Below, in pieces: positions 33,490-43,600 of a stretch of 45,507 nucleotides of DNA. Each line of letters begins with the position of its first letter. Positions within the stretch are counted from its first letter, which is position 1. Where the stretch lies: contig DJOW01000034.1 in assembly GCA_002437305.1 (NCBI GenBank), positions 1 through 45,507 on the forward strand. The letters run 5' to 3'. Source of the DNA: Bacteroidales bacterium UBA6428. Lineage in GTDB: Bacteria; Bacteroidota; Bacteroidia; Bacteroidales; UBA932. The notes beneath the pieces were generated by a model, which ran no database searches, was not told the origin of the DNA, and saw only the letters and a list, made by a program, of their open reading frames with translations. The position numbers were made by a program, and so were the translations under genes.

Positions 33490-34755
33490 ATGACGGCATA
33501 TATTCAAAGAGATGCATATCTACAAAAACTCATTGACAGTAGGCTCAATGGTGATGTCAAAGTCGTAACCGGACCAAGAAGGTGCGGCAAATCTTGGCTC
33601 TTGACCAGATTATACAAAGACTATTTGATTAAGGACGGAGTGTCCGATGACAACATCATCATTGTCTCTCTTGACATGGATGATGAAAGCAATCAAAGCG
33701 ATCTTGCAGACAAGGATAAACTTAAATCATACCTGTACAGCAAGATCACGGATCAGCATGCTGATTACTACGTGATTCTTGATGAGATACAAGAGGTGAA
33801 CGGGTTTGAGAAGTTAGTCAACGGCCTCAGGAACAAAGAAAACGTGGATGTTTATGTCACAGGCAGCAATGCAAGATTCCTATCAAAGGAAATCAGCACC
33901 ATATTCCGTGACAGAGGGCACGAGATAAGGTGTAATCCATTTTCTTTCAAAGAATTCAGTTCTGGAAGGACGGAACAAATCCGGGAGTTATGGCAAGAGT
34001 ACTACACTTATGGAGGCATGCCCGGACTTCTAAGGAGGAAAACAAAGTTACAAAAAGCGGCTTACCTCCAAGATCTATGGAGGAAGACTTATCTGACAGA
34101 CATTAAGGACAGGTATAACATCGAGAACTCAGCAGCCTTGGAAGCCATTACGGATGGCCTTTGTTCCTCAATAGGCTCTCTGTCAAACCCTGGAAAGATC
34201 GCGAACTCACTAAAAAGCATCAAGAACTTAAAGATTGACGAGGAGACCGTGAAGAAATACTTGGATTGCATCTGCGATTCATTCCTTTTCGAAGGAGCGC
34301 AACGTTATGACATCAAAGGCAAGGAATACTACAAATCCTTAAAGAAATATTACTGTGTAGATGTAGGGCTAAGGAATGCTCGCCTGAATTTCCGCCAACA
34401 GGAAATCACGCATATTATGGAGAACATCATCTTCAATGAGCTACGCGCAAGGGATTATATGGTGGATGTCGGCATGGTCGAGTCCCGGGAAATGCGTAAT
34501 GGGAAATCAGAATACCTTCAGTATGAAGTAGATTTCATTGCGACCAATGGCATTGACAAGTATTACATCCAATCCGCATATTCAATGCTCACTGAAGAAA
34601 AACGTCAACAGGAGTTCAGGTCGCTCAAGAAAATCGGAGACTCCTTTCGCAAGATAGTCATAGTCGGAGATGATATTGCCACTTACACGAATGACGATGG
34701 CATCACCGTTATGGGGCTGTTCCAATTTCTTCTTAATAACGATATTCTAAAATAG
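33490..34755 (+). CDS. AAA ATPase with DUF4143 C-terminal domain, bracketed by palindromes
   Basis: 421 residues. AAA_14-type ATPase: Walker A GPRRCGKS (28-35), Walker B YYVILDEIQ (93-101), sensor-like VTGSNARFL (123-131), then NPFSFKEF. The DUF4143 region (about 200-400) ends with YEVDFIATNGIDKYYIQSAY, where E346, D348 and Q361 occupy positions like those of a PD-(D/E)XK nuclease fold, though the Lys is replaced by Gln, so catalysis is doubtful. Such proteins occur in many copies per genome in Bacteroidales; function unknown. The gene stands alone, with palindrome P2 45 bp upstream and P3 5 bp downstream. Confidence 0.88.
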   Translation: MTAYIQRDAYLQKLIDSRLNGDVKVVTGPRRCGKSWLLTRLYKDYLIKDGVSDDNIIIVSLDMDDESNQSDLADKDKLKSYLYSKITDQHADYYVILDEIQEVNGFEKLVNGLRNKENVDVYVTGSNARFLSKEISTIFRDRGHEIRCNPFSFKEFSSGRTEQIRELWQEYYTYGGMPGLLRRKTKLQKAAYLQDLWRKTYLTDIKDRYNIENSAALEAITDGLCSSIGSLSNPGKIANSLKSIKNLKIDEETVKKYLDCICDSFLFEGAQRYDIKGKEYYKSLKKYYCVDVGLRNARLNFRQQEITHIMENIIFNELRARDYMVDVGMVESREMRNGKSEYLQYEVDFIATNGIDKYYIQSAYSMLTEEKRQQEFRSLKKIGDSFRKIVIVGDDIATYTNDDGITVMGLFQFLLNNDILK

Positions 34756-34760
34756 TCCAA

Positions 34761-34796
34761 TTCGGGATTTACTGCAGATTTGCAGTAAATCCCGAA
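34761..34796. repeat. 36-bp palindrome, copy P3, downstream of the DUF4143 ATPase
   Basis: Perfect 16-bp arms TTCGGGATTTACTGCA and complement around GATT, beginning 6 bp after the last base of the ATPase stop codon. No T run follows, so it is not a classic terminator. Confidence 0.95.
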
Positions 34797-35069
34797 AGAG
34801 CCAATCTGCCTGATGAGCCTCCATCCAAGGCAACGCAGGGTAGCAGTGGAGGATAAAATACTGATAGCCAATGAATATACCCACCCTACTGATACCCCGA
34901 ACGCGCAGGAGTAAGGTATATTAATATATTTATAATCAAACAATAAGCCTCCACGGCTGGATAGGCATAGACATTGCCATGGGTTAAGCGGTCAGGCGAC
35001 ACGGGGGCGATGCGCTTGGACAAGTTCCGCAGTCCGCCTTGGCAAGTTCGGTGCGCAAAATGAACAGTT
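34797..35069. other. Noncoding stretch before the aroE terminus
   Basis: No gene, promoter with both elements, or strong terminator seen. The minus strand of 34950-35060 can be read as a short peptide-like stretch, but it has no start, family resemblance or consistent frame. Confidence 0.5.
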
Positions 35070-35996
35070 CTATAAGAGGGCCTCTGACATAGCCTTGAGG
35101 TCAGGCTGCCTACCGGTCATGATTGGATAGCCGGTAAGGGCTTGATAAAGAAGCCAACGGTTGCCCGGAATGTAGGTACAGTCCGCGGCCGAGAGTTTCA
35201 TCCTTGCCTCCTGGTCAAAAGACGGTGTCTTGTAATTGGCCTCAAGGATGACCTTTCTCCGGCCGGAATCCTCTCCTGCGAAATCATCCGCCGTAAACTC
35301 CGCGATCTCCGGCAAGGCCACAGGCAGGGTGTAGATCACGAGGTCGCACTCCTTGACCGCCTCTTTGAAATCTGAGATAGGATCCGGCAGGAAACCGTAT
35401 TCAGGAATGGATTCGGCCATCGACCTCGCCTTCTCCAGTGTGCGGTTCATCAGGATGGTGGCGAAGCCAAGTTCGGCGGCGGCGACGGCCGCGGCCTTTC
35501 CAGCTCCACCGCATCCAACCACAAGCGCCTGAGGCTGCCGGTTGAACGTGCGGCCCAGAGTCATCAGGAAAAACTGATGCATCTTGACAAAGAACCTGTC
35601 ACCAAAGTTCCCGATGAACTCTTCCACGATGCCGGGGAAATAGGCTTCCACGACAGCTGTCACCACCCCTGTGAAGTCAGAATTGTAAGCTTCGACACCA
35701 TTTTTCCCTTTAACGAGAATGTTTGTCGCCCCTATGCGGGCCGCCGGTCCTGAAACCGAGCCTTCTCCTTTTCGGGCCATCTCCACGACCCTTGAATATG
35801 CCGGCTCTTTGAACGGAGCGGTGACATTCACCGCGGCATATTCATCCAGAAACCTTCGGAAGGACATCTCGAAATCACCGCCTTCGATCAGGTCGTACGA
35901 ACATTCTCCTTCACTCACACCTTTATACGCTGCTTTGAACAACGCCGGGCTGCCCGACCCCTTGATCGGATCGCCAATAAGACCATATTTCGCCAT
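35070..35996 (-). CDS. aroE: Shikimate dehydrogenase
   Basis: NADPH-dependent reduction of 3-dehydroshikimate to shikimate. 308 residues. Shikimate-binding Ser pair in GSGSP (13-17), catalytic region NVTAPFKE with Lys63, dinucleotide-binding VVGCGGAGKAAAVAA and the NRTLEKA motif after it. An insert of about 30 residues between the two domains (EEFIGNFGDRFFVKMHQFF) makes it longer than E. coli AroE (272). It is monocistronic and divergent from the GH106-type gene. No good promoter was found upstream. Confidence 0.92.
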   Translation of the reverse strand: MAKYGLIGDPIKGSGSPALFKAAYKGVSEGECSYDLIEGGDFEMSFRRFLDEYAAVNVTAPFKEPAYSRVVEMARKGEGSVSGPAARIGATNILVKGKNGVEAYNSDFTGVVTAVVEAYFPGIVEEFIGNFGDRFFVKMHQFFLMTLGRTFNRQPQALVVGCGGAGKAAAVAAAELGFATILMNRTLEKARSMAESIPEYGFLPDPISDFKEAVKECDLVIYTLPVALPEIAEFTADDFAGEDSGRRKVILEANYKTPSFDQEARMKLSAADCTYIPGNRWLLYQALTGYPIMTGRQPDLKAMSEALL

Positions 35997-36091
35997 ATTC
36001 CAAAATCATCTTTTGAACGGTGCTAAGTTAGCAAACCCTGAGACATTCTGCAAATCACATGTCCGAATGCGGTTTTTAAAACATAAAGTGG

Positions 36092-36099
36092 TATATTTG
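36092..36099 (+). promoter_or_regulatory. Possible -7 element for the rhamnosidase gene
   Basis: TATATTTG matches TAnnTTTG, 62 bp before the ATG at 36162. No TTG at 20-bp spacing. Confidence 0.42.
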
Positions 36100-36161
36100 C
36101 AGAAACGCACTTCAATTATAGCCAACATAAAAAGCAAAATCAATATTCAAAGTAATCTATT

Positions 36162-39100
36162 ATGCGAGGAAAAATCAAGTGGATAGCAGCCGCCTTGCTT
36201 TTGTTTTCAGGCGGACCTTCCTTTGCCCAAGACAGCATGGGGTCGGTTGAGAAGAACTTCAAGAACACTCCTGAAAGCCAGCAACTTGGTGTCTACTGGT
36301 ACTGGATAGCCGGCAACATGTCCAAGGAAGGCGTCGTAAAAGATCTCAAGGCGATGAAGTCCGTAGGAATCAACAGGGCGTTCATCGGCATGATCGGTGA
36401 AAACCAGGGAGCTCCTCAAGGGCCGGTCAGGATGTTCACAGACGAATGGTGGGACATTCTTCACACAATGTTCAAGACAGCAGGAGAGCTCGGCATCGAA
36501 ATCGGCATGTTCAACAGCCCAGGATGGAGCCAGAGCGGTGGACCATGGGTGGAGCCGTCCCAGTCAATGAGGTATCTCGGGTACGCGAAAGACACTCTTT
36601 CAGGTCCAATGAAGTTTAAAGGGAAACTTCCCGAGGTCGGAGAAGAAGCACAACCCGTCAGAGTCATCGCATACCCTCTGGCCAAAGCCACCACAAGTTT
36701 CGCGGTCGGAAAAGATGACGACGGCACATTAACCTTCAAGGCAGCCAAGGCGGACACCGTGCGCTCGATCTTCCTCAGGCCGGTCGAAAAAGAAATCGTC
36801 AGCGAAGCCGCCCTCTACGCTAAAGTCGGCAATGATCTCAGCCTTGTCGAGGAGTTCCTGATCGACAGAAGCCGATCCGACACCAACGTGGGATTCGAGC
36901 CTTTCGCACCGATCGTTGTCTCGATCCCCGAGACAGTCGCAAGTGAATTCGTCCTCAAAGTCAAACCGGGAGTGGTGAAGAGCGTGACTCTGTCCGGAAC
37001 TCCGGCGGTAGAGAGATACCCGGAGAAGTCCCTCTCAAAAATGTGGCAGACACCACATCCTATGTGGGACGCATACATGTGGAGGGATCAGCCTGACTAC
37101 AAAGGCATCCCGGCTGGCGAAGTCAAGGATGTCACCGCAAAAATGTCCGAAGACGGGACACTGGAGTGGGATGTTCCCGCCGGTGACTGGGTGGTGATGA
37201 GGACAGCGATGCTCCCGACCGGCACGCTCTGCTCCCCTGCTCCGGCGGAAGGCACGGGACTCGAGACAGACAAGATGAGCAAGAAGCACATACGCGCTCA
37301 CTTCAACAATTACCTCGGCCAGATCCTGAAGAGGATCCCGGTGCAGGACAGAAAGACCTTCAAGGTCTGTGTCGAAGACAGCTATGAGACCGGCGGGCAG
37401 AACTGGACGGACAACATGATAGAGGATTTCATCGCCGCCTACGGCTACGACCCGGTTCCCTACATCCCAGTCATGAGCGGGGTGGTCGTCGGCAATGAAG
37501 ACATTTCCGACCGATTCCTCTGGGATCTCAGGCGCCTTGTCGCCAACGAAGTCTCCTACAACTACGTGGGAGGGCTGAGGGAGGTCAGCAATGAGAATGG
37601 TCTTACCACCTGGCTTGAGAACTATGGCCACTGGGGCTTCCCTGGTGACTTCCTACAGTACGGATCCCAATCCGATGAGATCGCCGGGGAGTTCTGGAGT
37701 TTCGGGAGCCTCGGGGACATCGAAAACCGTGTGGCCTCATCCTGCGGACACATCTATGGGAAGAAGAAGGTGTGGGCCGAGAGTTTCACTTGCGGCGGGC
37801 CGGACTTCACACAATATCCGGGTCAGATGAAACAGCGCGGTGACCGTTTCTTCACAGAAGGCATCAACGCGACGCTTTACCACCTCTACATCCAGCAGCC
37901 TGACGACAGGGTGCCGGGAATCAATGCATGGTTCGGCAATGAATTCAACCGCAACAACACATGGTTCTCGCAGCTTGATGTTTTCAACGACTACATCAAG
38001 CGCTGCAACTACATGCTCCAGCAGGGACGCTACATTGCAGATGTCGCCTATTTCCTTGGTGAGGACTGCCCTAAGATGACCGGAATCAAGGATCCTGAGC
38101 TTCCGGAAGGATTCTCCTTCGACTACATCAACAGTGATGTGATCATGAAAGCCTGCGTCAAAGACGGCAAGCTGACCCTGGAAAGCGGAATGCAGTACTC
38201 TGTTCTCGTCCTTCCCAAGATCAAGACAATGCGTCCGGAACTGCTCGAAAAGCTGGAGAAACTCGTCAGCGAAGGCCTTGTTGTTCTCGGTCCTGCTCCA
38301 GAGAGATCCCCAAGTCTCCAGAACTATCCGGAATGTGACATCAAGGTGAGAAATCTCGCCGCCAGGATGTGGAAAGGCAACACCGATCCGTTCTTGAGAT
38401 CAGTGAGCTACGGCAAAGGCAAAATCTACAAAGACGCATCGCTTGAGCAGGTGCTTGCGGATCTTGGCATAGCTCCTGACTTCACCACCGATGACCCGTC
38501 CCTGCCTCTCCAGTTCATCCACCTCCGGCTTTCAGACGGGGAATACTATTTCGTCTCAAATCAAGGAGACAAAGCGATCTCGTTCGACGGCCTGTTCCGC
38601 GTGAAAGGAAAGACACCGGAACTGTGGAACCCTCTCACAAAAGACATCCACGACATGCCTCAGTACAAGACCCTCACAAAGACCACAAAGGTGCCGATGA
38701 GGCTTGAGGCCTACGAAAGCTCTTTCATTGTGTTCAGAAAAGACACCGACAGAACTTCCTCAGACGGATGCAACTACCCGGCAAAAACCGTTCTCACCAC
38801 AATCGACACTCCATGGACAGTCGCCTTTCAAGAGAAAAGAGGTGGCCCGGACAAGCCTGTGACCTTCGGCACACTTTACGACTGGACCACAAGCGATGAC
38901 GCAAGGATAAAGTATTTCTCCGGAAACGCCACATACACCAATAGTTTCAAAGTCAAAAAATTGCCTCAAGAGCCAGTCTATCTCGACCTCGGGAAGGTCA
39001 TGGTGATGGCGAAGGTGAAAATAAATGGTGAATATGCAGGCGGTGTCTGGACGGCTCCGTACAGGCTCAACATCACAAGTCTGCTTAGAAAGGGTGTCAA

Positions 39101-39272
39101 CACCATCGAGGTCGAAGTCGTCAACTGTTGGAGAAACAGACTGATCGGAGAGAAAGATGCCATTCCGGCAGCGGACAGGTTCACATTCCAGACAGCGACC
39201 TATCTCAACAAAGACTCCGAGCTCCAGCCTTCCGGCCTCCTTGGCCCGGTCGAGCTCCAGATCTACCGCTAG
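36162..39272 (+). CDS. Secreted glycoside hydrolase, GH106-type alpha-L-rhamnosidase
   Basis: 1036 residues with an export signal (MRGKIKWIAAALLLFSGGPS, cleavage near FAQD). The opening YWYWIAGNMSKEGVVKDLKAMKSVGI and the MFNSPGWSQSGGPWV stretch are typical of GH106 enzymes, which release L-rhamnose from plant glycans such as rhamnogalacturonan. The long middle is the catalytic barrel and beta domains; the C-terminus (DLGKVMVMAKVKINGEYAGG...RLNITSLLRKGVNTIEVEVVNCWRN) is a galactose-binding/GH2-like jelly roll. It probably acts in the periplasm or at the surface. No SusC/SusD pair, sulfatase or regulator is nearby, so it is not in a canonical polysaccharide utilisation locus within this window. 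Confidence 0.88.
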   Translation: MRGKIKWIAAALLLFSGGPSFAQDSMGSVEKNFKNTPESQQLGVYWYWIAGNMSKEGVVKDLKAMKSVGINRAFIGMIGENQGAPQGPVRMFTDEWWDILHTMFKTAGELGIEIGMFNSPGWSQSGGPWVEPSQSMRYLGYAKDTLSGPMKFKGKLPEVGEEAQPVRVIAYPLAKATTSFAVGKDDDGTLTFKAAKADTVRSIFLRPVEKEIVSEAALYAKVGNDLSLVEEFLIDRSRSDTNVGFEPFAPIVVSIPETVASEFVLKVKPGVVKSVTLSGTPAVERYPEKSLSKMWQTPHPMWDAYMWRDQPDYKGIPAGEVKDVTAKMSEDGTLEWDVPAGDWVVMRTAMLPTGTLCSPAPAEGTGLETDKMSKKHIRAHFNNYLGQILKRIPVQDRKTFKVCVEDSYETGGQNWTDNMIEDFIAAYGYDPVPYIPVMSGVVVGNEDISDRFLWDLRRLVANEVSYNYVGGLREVSNENGLTTWLENYGHWGFPGDFLQYGSQSDEIAGEFWSFGSLGDIENRVASSCGHIYGKKKVWAESFTCGGPDFTQYPGQMKQRGDRFFTEGINATLYHLYIQQPDDRVPGINAWFGNEFNRNNTWFSQLDVFNDYIKRCNYMLQQGRYIADVAYFLGEDCPKMTGIKDPELPEGFSFDYINSDVIMKACVKDGKLTLESGMQYSVLVLPKIKTMRPELLEKLEKLVSEGLVVLGPAPERSPSLQNYPECDIKVRNLAARMWKGNTDPFLRSVSYGKGKIYKDASLEQVLADLGIAPDFTTDDPSLPLQFIHLRLSDGEYYFVSNQGDKAISFDGLFRVKGKTPELWNPLTKDIHDMPQYKTLTKTTKVPMRLEAYESSFIVFRKDTDRTSSDGCNYPAKTVLTTIDTPWTVAFQEKRGGPDKPVTFGTLYDWTTSDDARIKYFSGNATYTNSFKVKKLPQEPVYLDLGKVMVMAKVKINGEYAGGVWTAPYRLNITSLLRKGVNTIEVEVVNCWRNRLIGEKDAIPAADRFTFQTATYLNKDSELQPSGLLGPVELQIYR

Positions 39273-39295
39273 AAGAACCGCGTGGGCATATTCTC

Positions 39296-40480
39296 CTAAT
39301 AGACCTTGACTTTAAGTTTGGAATATGCCCTCTCTGCCTTCTGAAGAGCCTTGTCAACCGTCTCATCGGTTGCAAGAATGACACCGATGCGACGGTGGCC
39401 TCTGATTTCAGGCTTTCCGAAAAATCTGACTTGTACCCCCGGTTCTTCAAGCACCTTGTCTACACCCAGGAACTCATATTCCTGGGTGTTTCCTTCCATC
39501 ACTATCGCTTTTGAGGCTGAAGGACCGTAGAAACGCACCTCAGGAACAGGCAGTCCAAGAATCGCGCGGGCATGAAGCGCGAATTCGGACAGGTCCTGAG
39601 AAATCATCGTCACCATGCCTGTGTCATGCGGTCTCGGGGAGACTTCACTGAAGATCACATCATCTCCTTTGACAAAAAGCTCGACACCGAATATTCCGTA
39701 CCCTCCAAGAGCCGCTGTCACCTTTCCGGCAATCTCCCGCGCCTTCTTCTCTGCCTCTTCGCTCATGCCCTGAGGCTGCCATGACTCGCGGTAATCGCCA
39801 TCGACCTGACGGTGTCCCACTGGTTTGAGGAATGTTGTTCCCGCACAGTGACGCACCGTCAAAAGAGTGATCTCATAGTCAAAATCGACAAATCCCTCGA
39901 CAATGACCTTCCCTCCACCGGCACGTCCGCCCTCCTGGGAGATCTTCCACGCCTCAGGGATCTGTGACTCAGAACGGACAGCACTCTGGCCATGGCCTGA
40001 AGAACTCATGACAGGTTTAACCACGCACGGCAGGCCTATCCTGTCGACAGCGGTCTTGAACTCCTCATAGGTCCGTGCGAACTCGTAGCTTGAGGTTGGA
40101 ACGCCAAGCTCTTCCGCCGCAAGCCGCCTGATCCCTTCCCTGTTCATGGTAAGATAAGTGGCACCGGCGGTCGGGACCACGGTAAATCCGTTCTTTTCCA
40201 GATCAATTAGTTTTGAGGTGGCTATGGCTTCGACCTCAGGGACGATCAGATCAGGTTTTTCCTCCGCGGTCATCGCCGCGAGAGCGTCTCCGTCAAGCAT
40301 CGACAAGACACGAGAAGACTGCGCGACCTGCATCGCCGGAGCGTTCGGATACTTGTCGACAGCGACCACATGCACGCCATAACGTTCGAGCTCAATGGCG
40401 ATTTCCTTACCGAGTTCCCCTGAACCGCAGAGGACAACTTTCTTCTCAACCGGAGTGAAAGGATTTCCAATGTTTGTCAT
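39296..40480 (-). CDS. purT: Formate-dependent phosphoribosylglycinamide formyltransferase (PurT)
   Basis: ATP-grasp enzyme of purine synthesis that uses formate and ATP to formylate GAR. 394 residues, the usual length. N-terminal binding region VVLCGSGELGKEIAIELERYGVHVVAVDKY; ATP-grasp core with VVKPVMSSSGHGQS, GGGKVIVEGFVDFDYEITLL and FGVELFVKGDDVIFSEVSPRPHDTGMVT. It ends 23 bp from the convergent rhamnosidase gene; no terminator is visible between them. Own promoter upstream. Confidence 0.95.
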   Translation of the reverse strand: MTNIGNPFTPVEKKVVLCGSGELGKEIAIELERYGVHVVAVDKYPNAPAMQVAQSSRVLSMLDGDALAAMTAEEKPDLIVPEVEAIATSKLIDLEKNGFTVVPTAGATYLTMNREGIRRLAAEELGVPTSSYEFARTYEEFKTAVDRIGLPCVVKPVMSSSGHGQSAVRSESQIPEAWKISQEGGRAGGGKVIVEGFVDFDYEITLLTVRHCAGTTFLKPVGHRQVDGDYRESWQPQGMSEEAEKKAREIAGKVTAALGGYGIFGVELFVKGDDVIFSEVSPRPHDTGMVTMISQDLSEFALHARAILGLPVPEVRFYGPSASKAIVMEGNTQEYEFLGVDKVLEEPGVQVRFFGKPEIRGHRRIGVILATDETVDKALQKAERAYSKLKVKVY

Positions 40481-40503
40481 AGTTGATTGCGTTATTTAAA
40501 TCT

Positions 40504-40535
40504 CAAATTTACGAATATTCGCGTTCAGGAACAAA
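40504..40535 (-). promoter_or_regulatory. Promoter of purT
   Basis: TTTG (40535-40532), 20 bp, TAAATTTG (40511-40504): full match to the Bacteroidota promoter. Start of transcription near 40498, leader about 18 nt. Confidence 0.75.
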
Positions 40536-40554
40536 CGTCATCTATAAAACAAAA

Positions 40555-40586
40555 ATTCCCGGCTCGCGGATGCGGGCCGGGAAAAT
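40555..40586 (-). terminator. Intrinsic terminator of the large surface lipoprotein gene
   Basis: TTCCCGGC (40556-40563) pairs with GCCGGGAA (40576-40583), extended inward by four pairs around GGAT. On the minus strand it is followed by TTTTTGTTTTAT. It lies about 30 bp after the TAA of the minus-strand gene. Confidence 0.88.
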
Positions 40587-40614
40587 CTATTAAGAGTTGT
40601 TCAGTTATCGAAGA

Positions 40615-43600
40615 TTAGTTGCCTACAGTTCTGTTGACTGTACCCTCAACCCAAACGATCAGGTTGTCCTGGCTCCACTTGTGGTGGATTCTTACAGGGA
40701 TCCTGATGTTGAAGGAAACATGTGTACCTGTGTTGTTGGAGTACCAGAGGTAGTCGTAGTTAGTGGCTTTGTCACCAGCTGTGCACCTATGTTTAGGATC
40801 TACAATCTTGCCATTGTCTAGACGAACGTTCTTGCCATCGTAAACCTGGAACTCCACGCCGTTGCTGACTTCCTTGAGAGGCTTGAACTCACCGGAAAGG
40901 TCAGTCTCAATCTCCTCTGGGTTCACAGTGATGAGGTCAACACCGTAGTATGCATAGAGGTCTGGCTTATGACCCTTGAATACATAGGCATTCTTGTCAC
41001 CCTTAGCGGCTCTCCAATCGTAGAACCTAACAAGGTCGTATAGGGCAATCTTAGTGCCATTGTCAACCGCATCGGTGAACTTAGCAGGTCCGATAGGCTC
41101 AACATAGACAGGCTTCAGGAGCTCAGCGTTGAAGGTATTGTCCTTAAGAGGCAGGTAAGCACCGCACTCCTCGTTGAAGACAGCGACACCGAGGTTTACA
41201 TCGAAGGTCTCGTCAAAGAACTTGACAACATTCTCAGTGTCCTTTATGTCCAGGGTAGCCTTTCCTTCAGGAACGTTGATAAGATCCTTTGTCGTAGGAT
41301 TGTTGAGAACAACAAGCTTAGCCTCGTGCTCCCTTGTGGCAGGATCACCATAGGTGGTCGGAGCGTACTGGTACTGGATCTCAGCGATAGCCAAACCATT
41401 TGCCTTGAGGACAGTGTTCTTGCACTCGAAGTCAGTTGTGGCGGCAGGATTGAAGACCTTAGTGTTGTCAGTGTAGAGCATTACAGGGTTGTTGGCAACC
41501 TTGTTGTCCACTGAGAGAGTGTACTCCTTACCGCTTACGCCCTTGACCTTTCTGCCTTCGTTGGCAAGAGTGAAGTAGTAAACATAAACCAACTCTTCCT
41601 GTACGAATGAAGGGAAGTTCTCAGGAGTGTTCCATGCCTGTGCAGGATCGAAAGCGTCAGGATTGATCGTGAAGCTTGGAGCGTTCTCTGGATCCTGGTT
41701 GCAGTCACTTTCCTTGTAGAAGCAGAAGTATGAAGGCTTCCAAGCCGCGAGGTTTCCGCCAACCTGCTGAGCGGCGTGGGCGTGACCTGTGGTGGTCTTC
41801 TCGAAGCGCTCGTCAAGGTAAACATTGAAGTCGGCCGCACCCTTCTTCACGTCAGTCTCGTTACCAGGAGCCTCGACGTTGCCGTGGATGTTCTTTCTGA
41901 GCTGAACATCGAGGGCGGCATTATCAGAGTTGAAGCTGTTGTCAGCATACCAGTACTTGGCAAGTTTGTTCGCCATGACGCCCTGAGGGTAGCAGAGGGT
42001 GAACTTGATTGGAAGGTAAACAGGCTCCTTGTTGAAGTTGGAGTCGCCAAGGCCCTTCTTAGGAGAGAACTTGATGTATCTCTGCTCGGTGACAGCAGGA
42101 TAGCCACCATCATTAACGCAGTTGACAAAGTCAGCGCGGTCAATCAGCCAAACGAGGGTGTTGGTGGTCTCGCTGTCAGCCTCCTTGATCTCGAAGATCG
42201 CTCCGAGAGGCTTCTTGGAGAGGGTGAAGGTAGGGTTGCCGTAGATGTCGGTACCGCTCTCCTCCCACTGCGCGAGCTCTGTGTAAGGCTCGTTAGGGTC
42301 AAGATCGCCATACTCCCATGGAAGAACAGTATGTCCTACAGAGACAGCCTCGTAGAGGAGGTTGAAGGTCTCCTTGCTCATGCCACGGCCGTCATCGTAA
42401 ACATTCTGCTCGATTGCGTGCCATGCGATGGACTGGCCCTGACCTACACACTGATAGTAGAAGTTGCCAAGATCGAACACCTTAGTGATGATAGGCTTCT
42501 CAGGCTGGACGATGATGAACTTGATGTAGCCGCTCTCGACAACCTTGTTGTTGACGGTGTCGGTAAGCTCAACCCTTACGAGTGGGGTGCGGCCCACAGA
42601 AGCGATGGAGTTGCCAATCTTGCTGAGGTCAGCCTCGCTCTTGAGAGGGTCGGTGTCGCTGTTGGACTTAACGCCGCAAGCCACGATGTAAGTGCCGTCT
42701 TCTCTTGACTGGAGAACGCTGTGGTTCTGGGTCTGGCCGGTGACGCTGGTCTCGCCGATGGCGAAAGGAACCTGCTTGAAGATGTACTTCATGCCAAGAT
42801 CCTTGAGCTCAGACTCGCTGAGGGCCTTGATAGGGTAGCCGGCGTTCCATGAACGGCGTGAATTGTAGACAGCGTGGGTAGACACAAGCTTGTTAAGGTT
42901 GATGCCTTCCTTGCTGTTGTAGGCAAGCTCGAGGGTAGCCACCATCTGTGCTGCCTGGTGAACGCCATGGTAGAGGTGCATACCACCCTGTACAGGGTAG
43001 AGGTGAGCGTCAGAGCCATGTCCAAGAAGGTTTCCAGGAGTTCCGGTAACCTGAACGAACTTGTCGCTCTTGGCATCCCAGACATAGGATGAATGCTCAA
43101 GCTCAGGATCAACATAGGTGTACTGCTTTGCAAAGTCGGTGTAAGCGAGGCTCTCAACAACCATCTGGGAAGCGTAGACTGATGCCCAGGTAGAGGTGAT
43201 GGTCTCCTTGCCTTCTCCAAGAGGAGCGGTGACAGCGAGGTCAGTGATCTTGGAAGGATCGCTCTCAGCAGGATAGAAGTAAGGGTAGTTCTCAGGCTGT
43301 TTCTCCTCCTGGGTCATTACCTTATGGCCATCCATGGTGATGCCTACGTGCATGATGCCGTCCTTGACGTCAAGATAAGTGGCGGTCGGCTTGGCTGCCG
43401 CAGGGTTGGCGGCGTAGTTAGGAACGCTCGCGGCCCTTGTTGTCTTGACGAAGTCAGGATCCTGGGAAATGGTACCAAGGTTGGTCTGAGTGTACTCAGG
43501 AACGATGGCTGTCGAAGGATCCAGGCTGTAGAGCTTGTCATAGGTAGGGTTCAAGAAAACCACGTCTTTGTCGTGAGATGTCGTCTCGCCTACAAGATAA

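Noticed and set aside
30358..34796. Palindromes P1-P3 as a CRISPR array
   Set aside because: Only three copies separated by whole genes, no regular spacers and no cas genes.
33409..34796. Classical insertion sequence
   Set aside because: The encoded protein is an ATPase without a transposase motif, the ends are palindromes rather than simple terminal inverted repeats, and no target-site duplication is visible.
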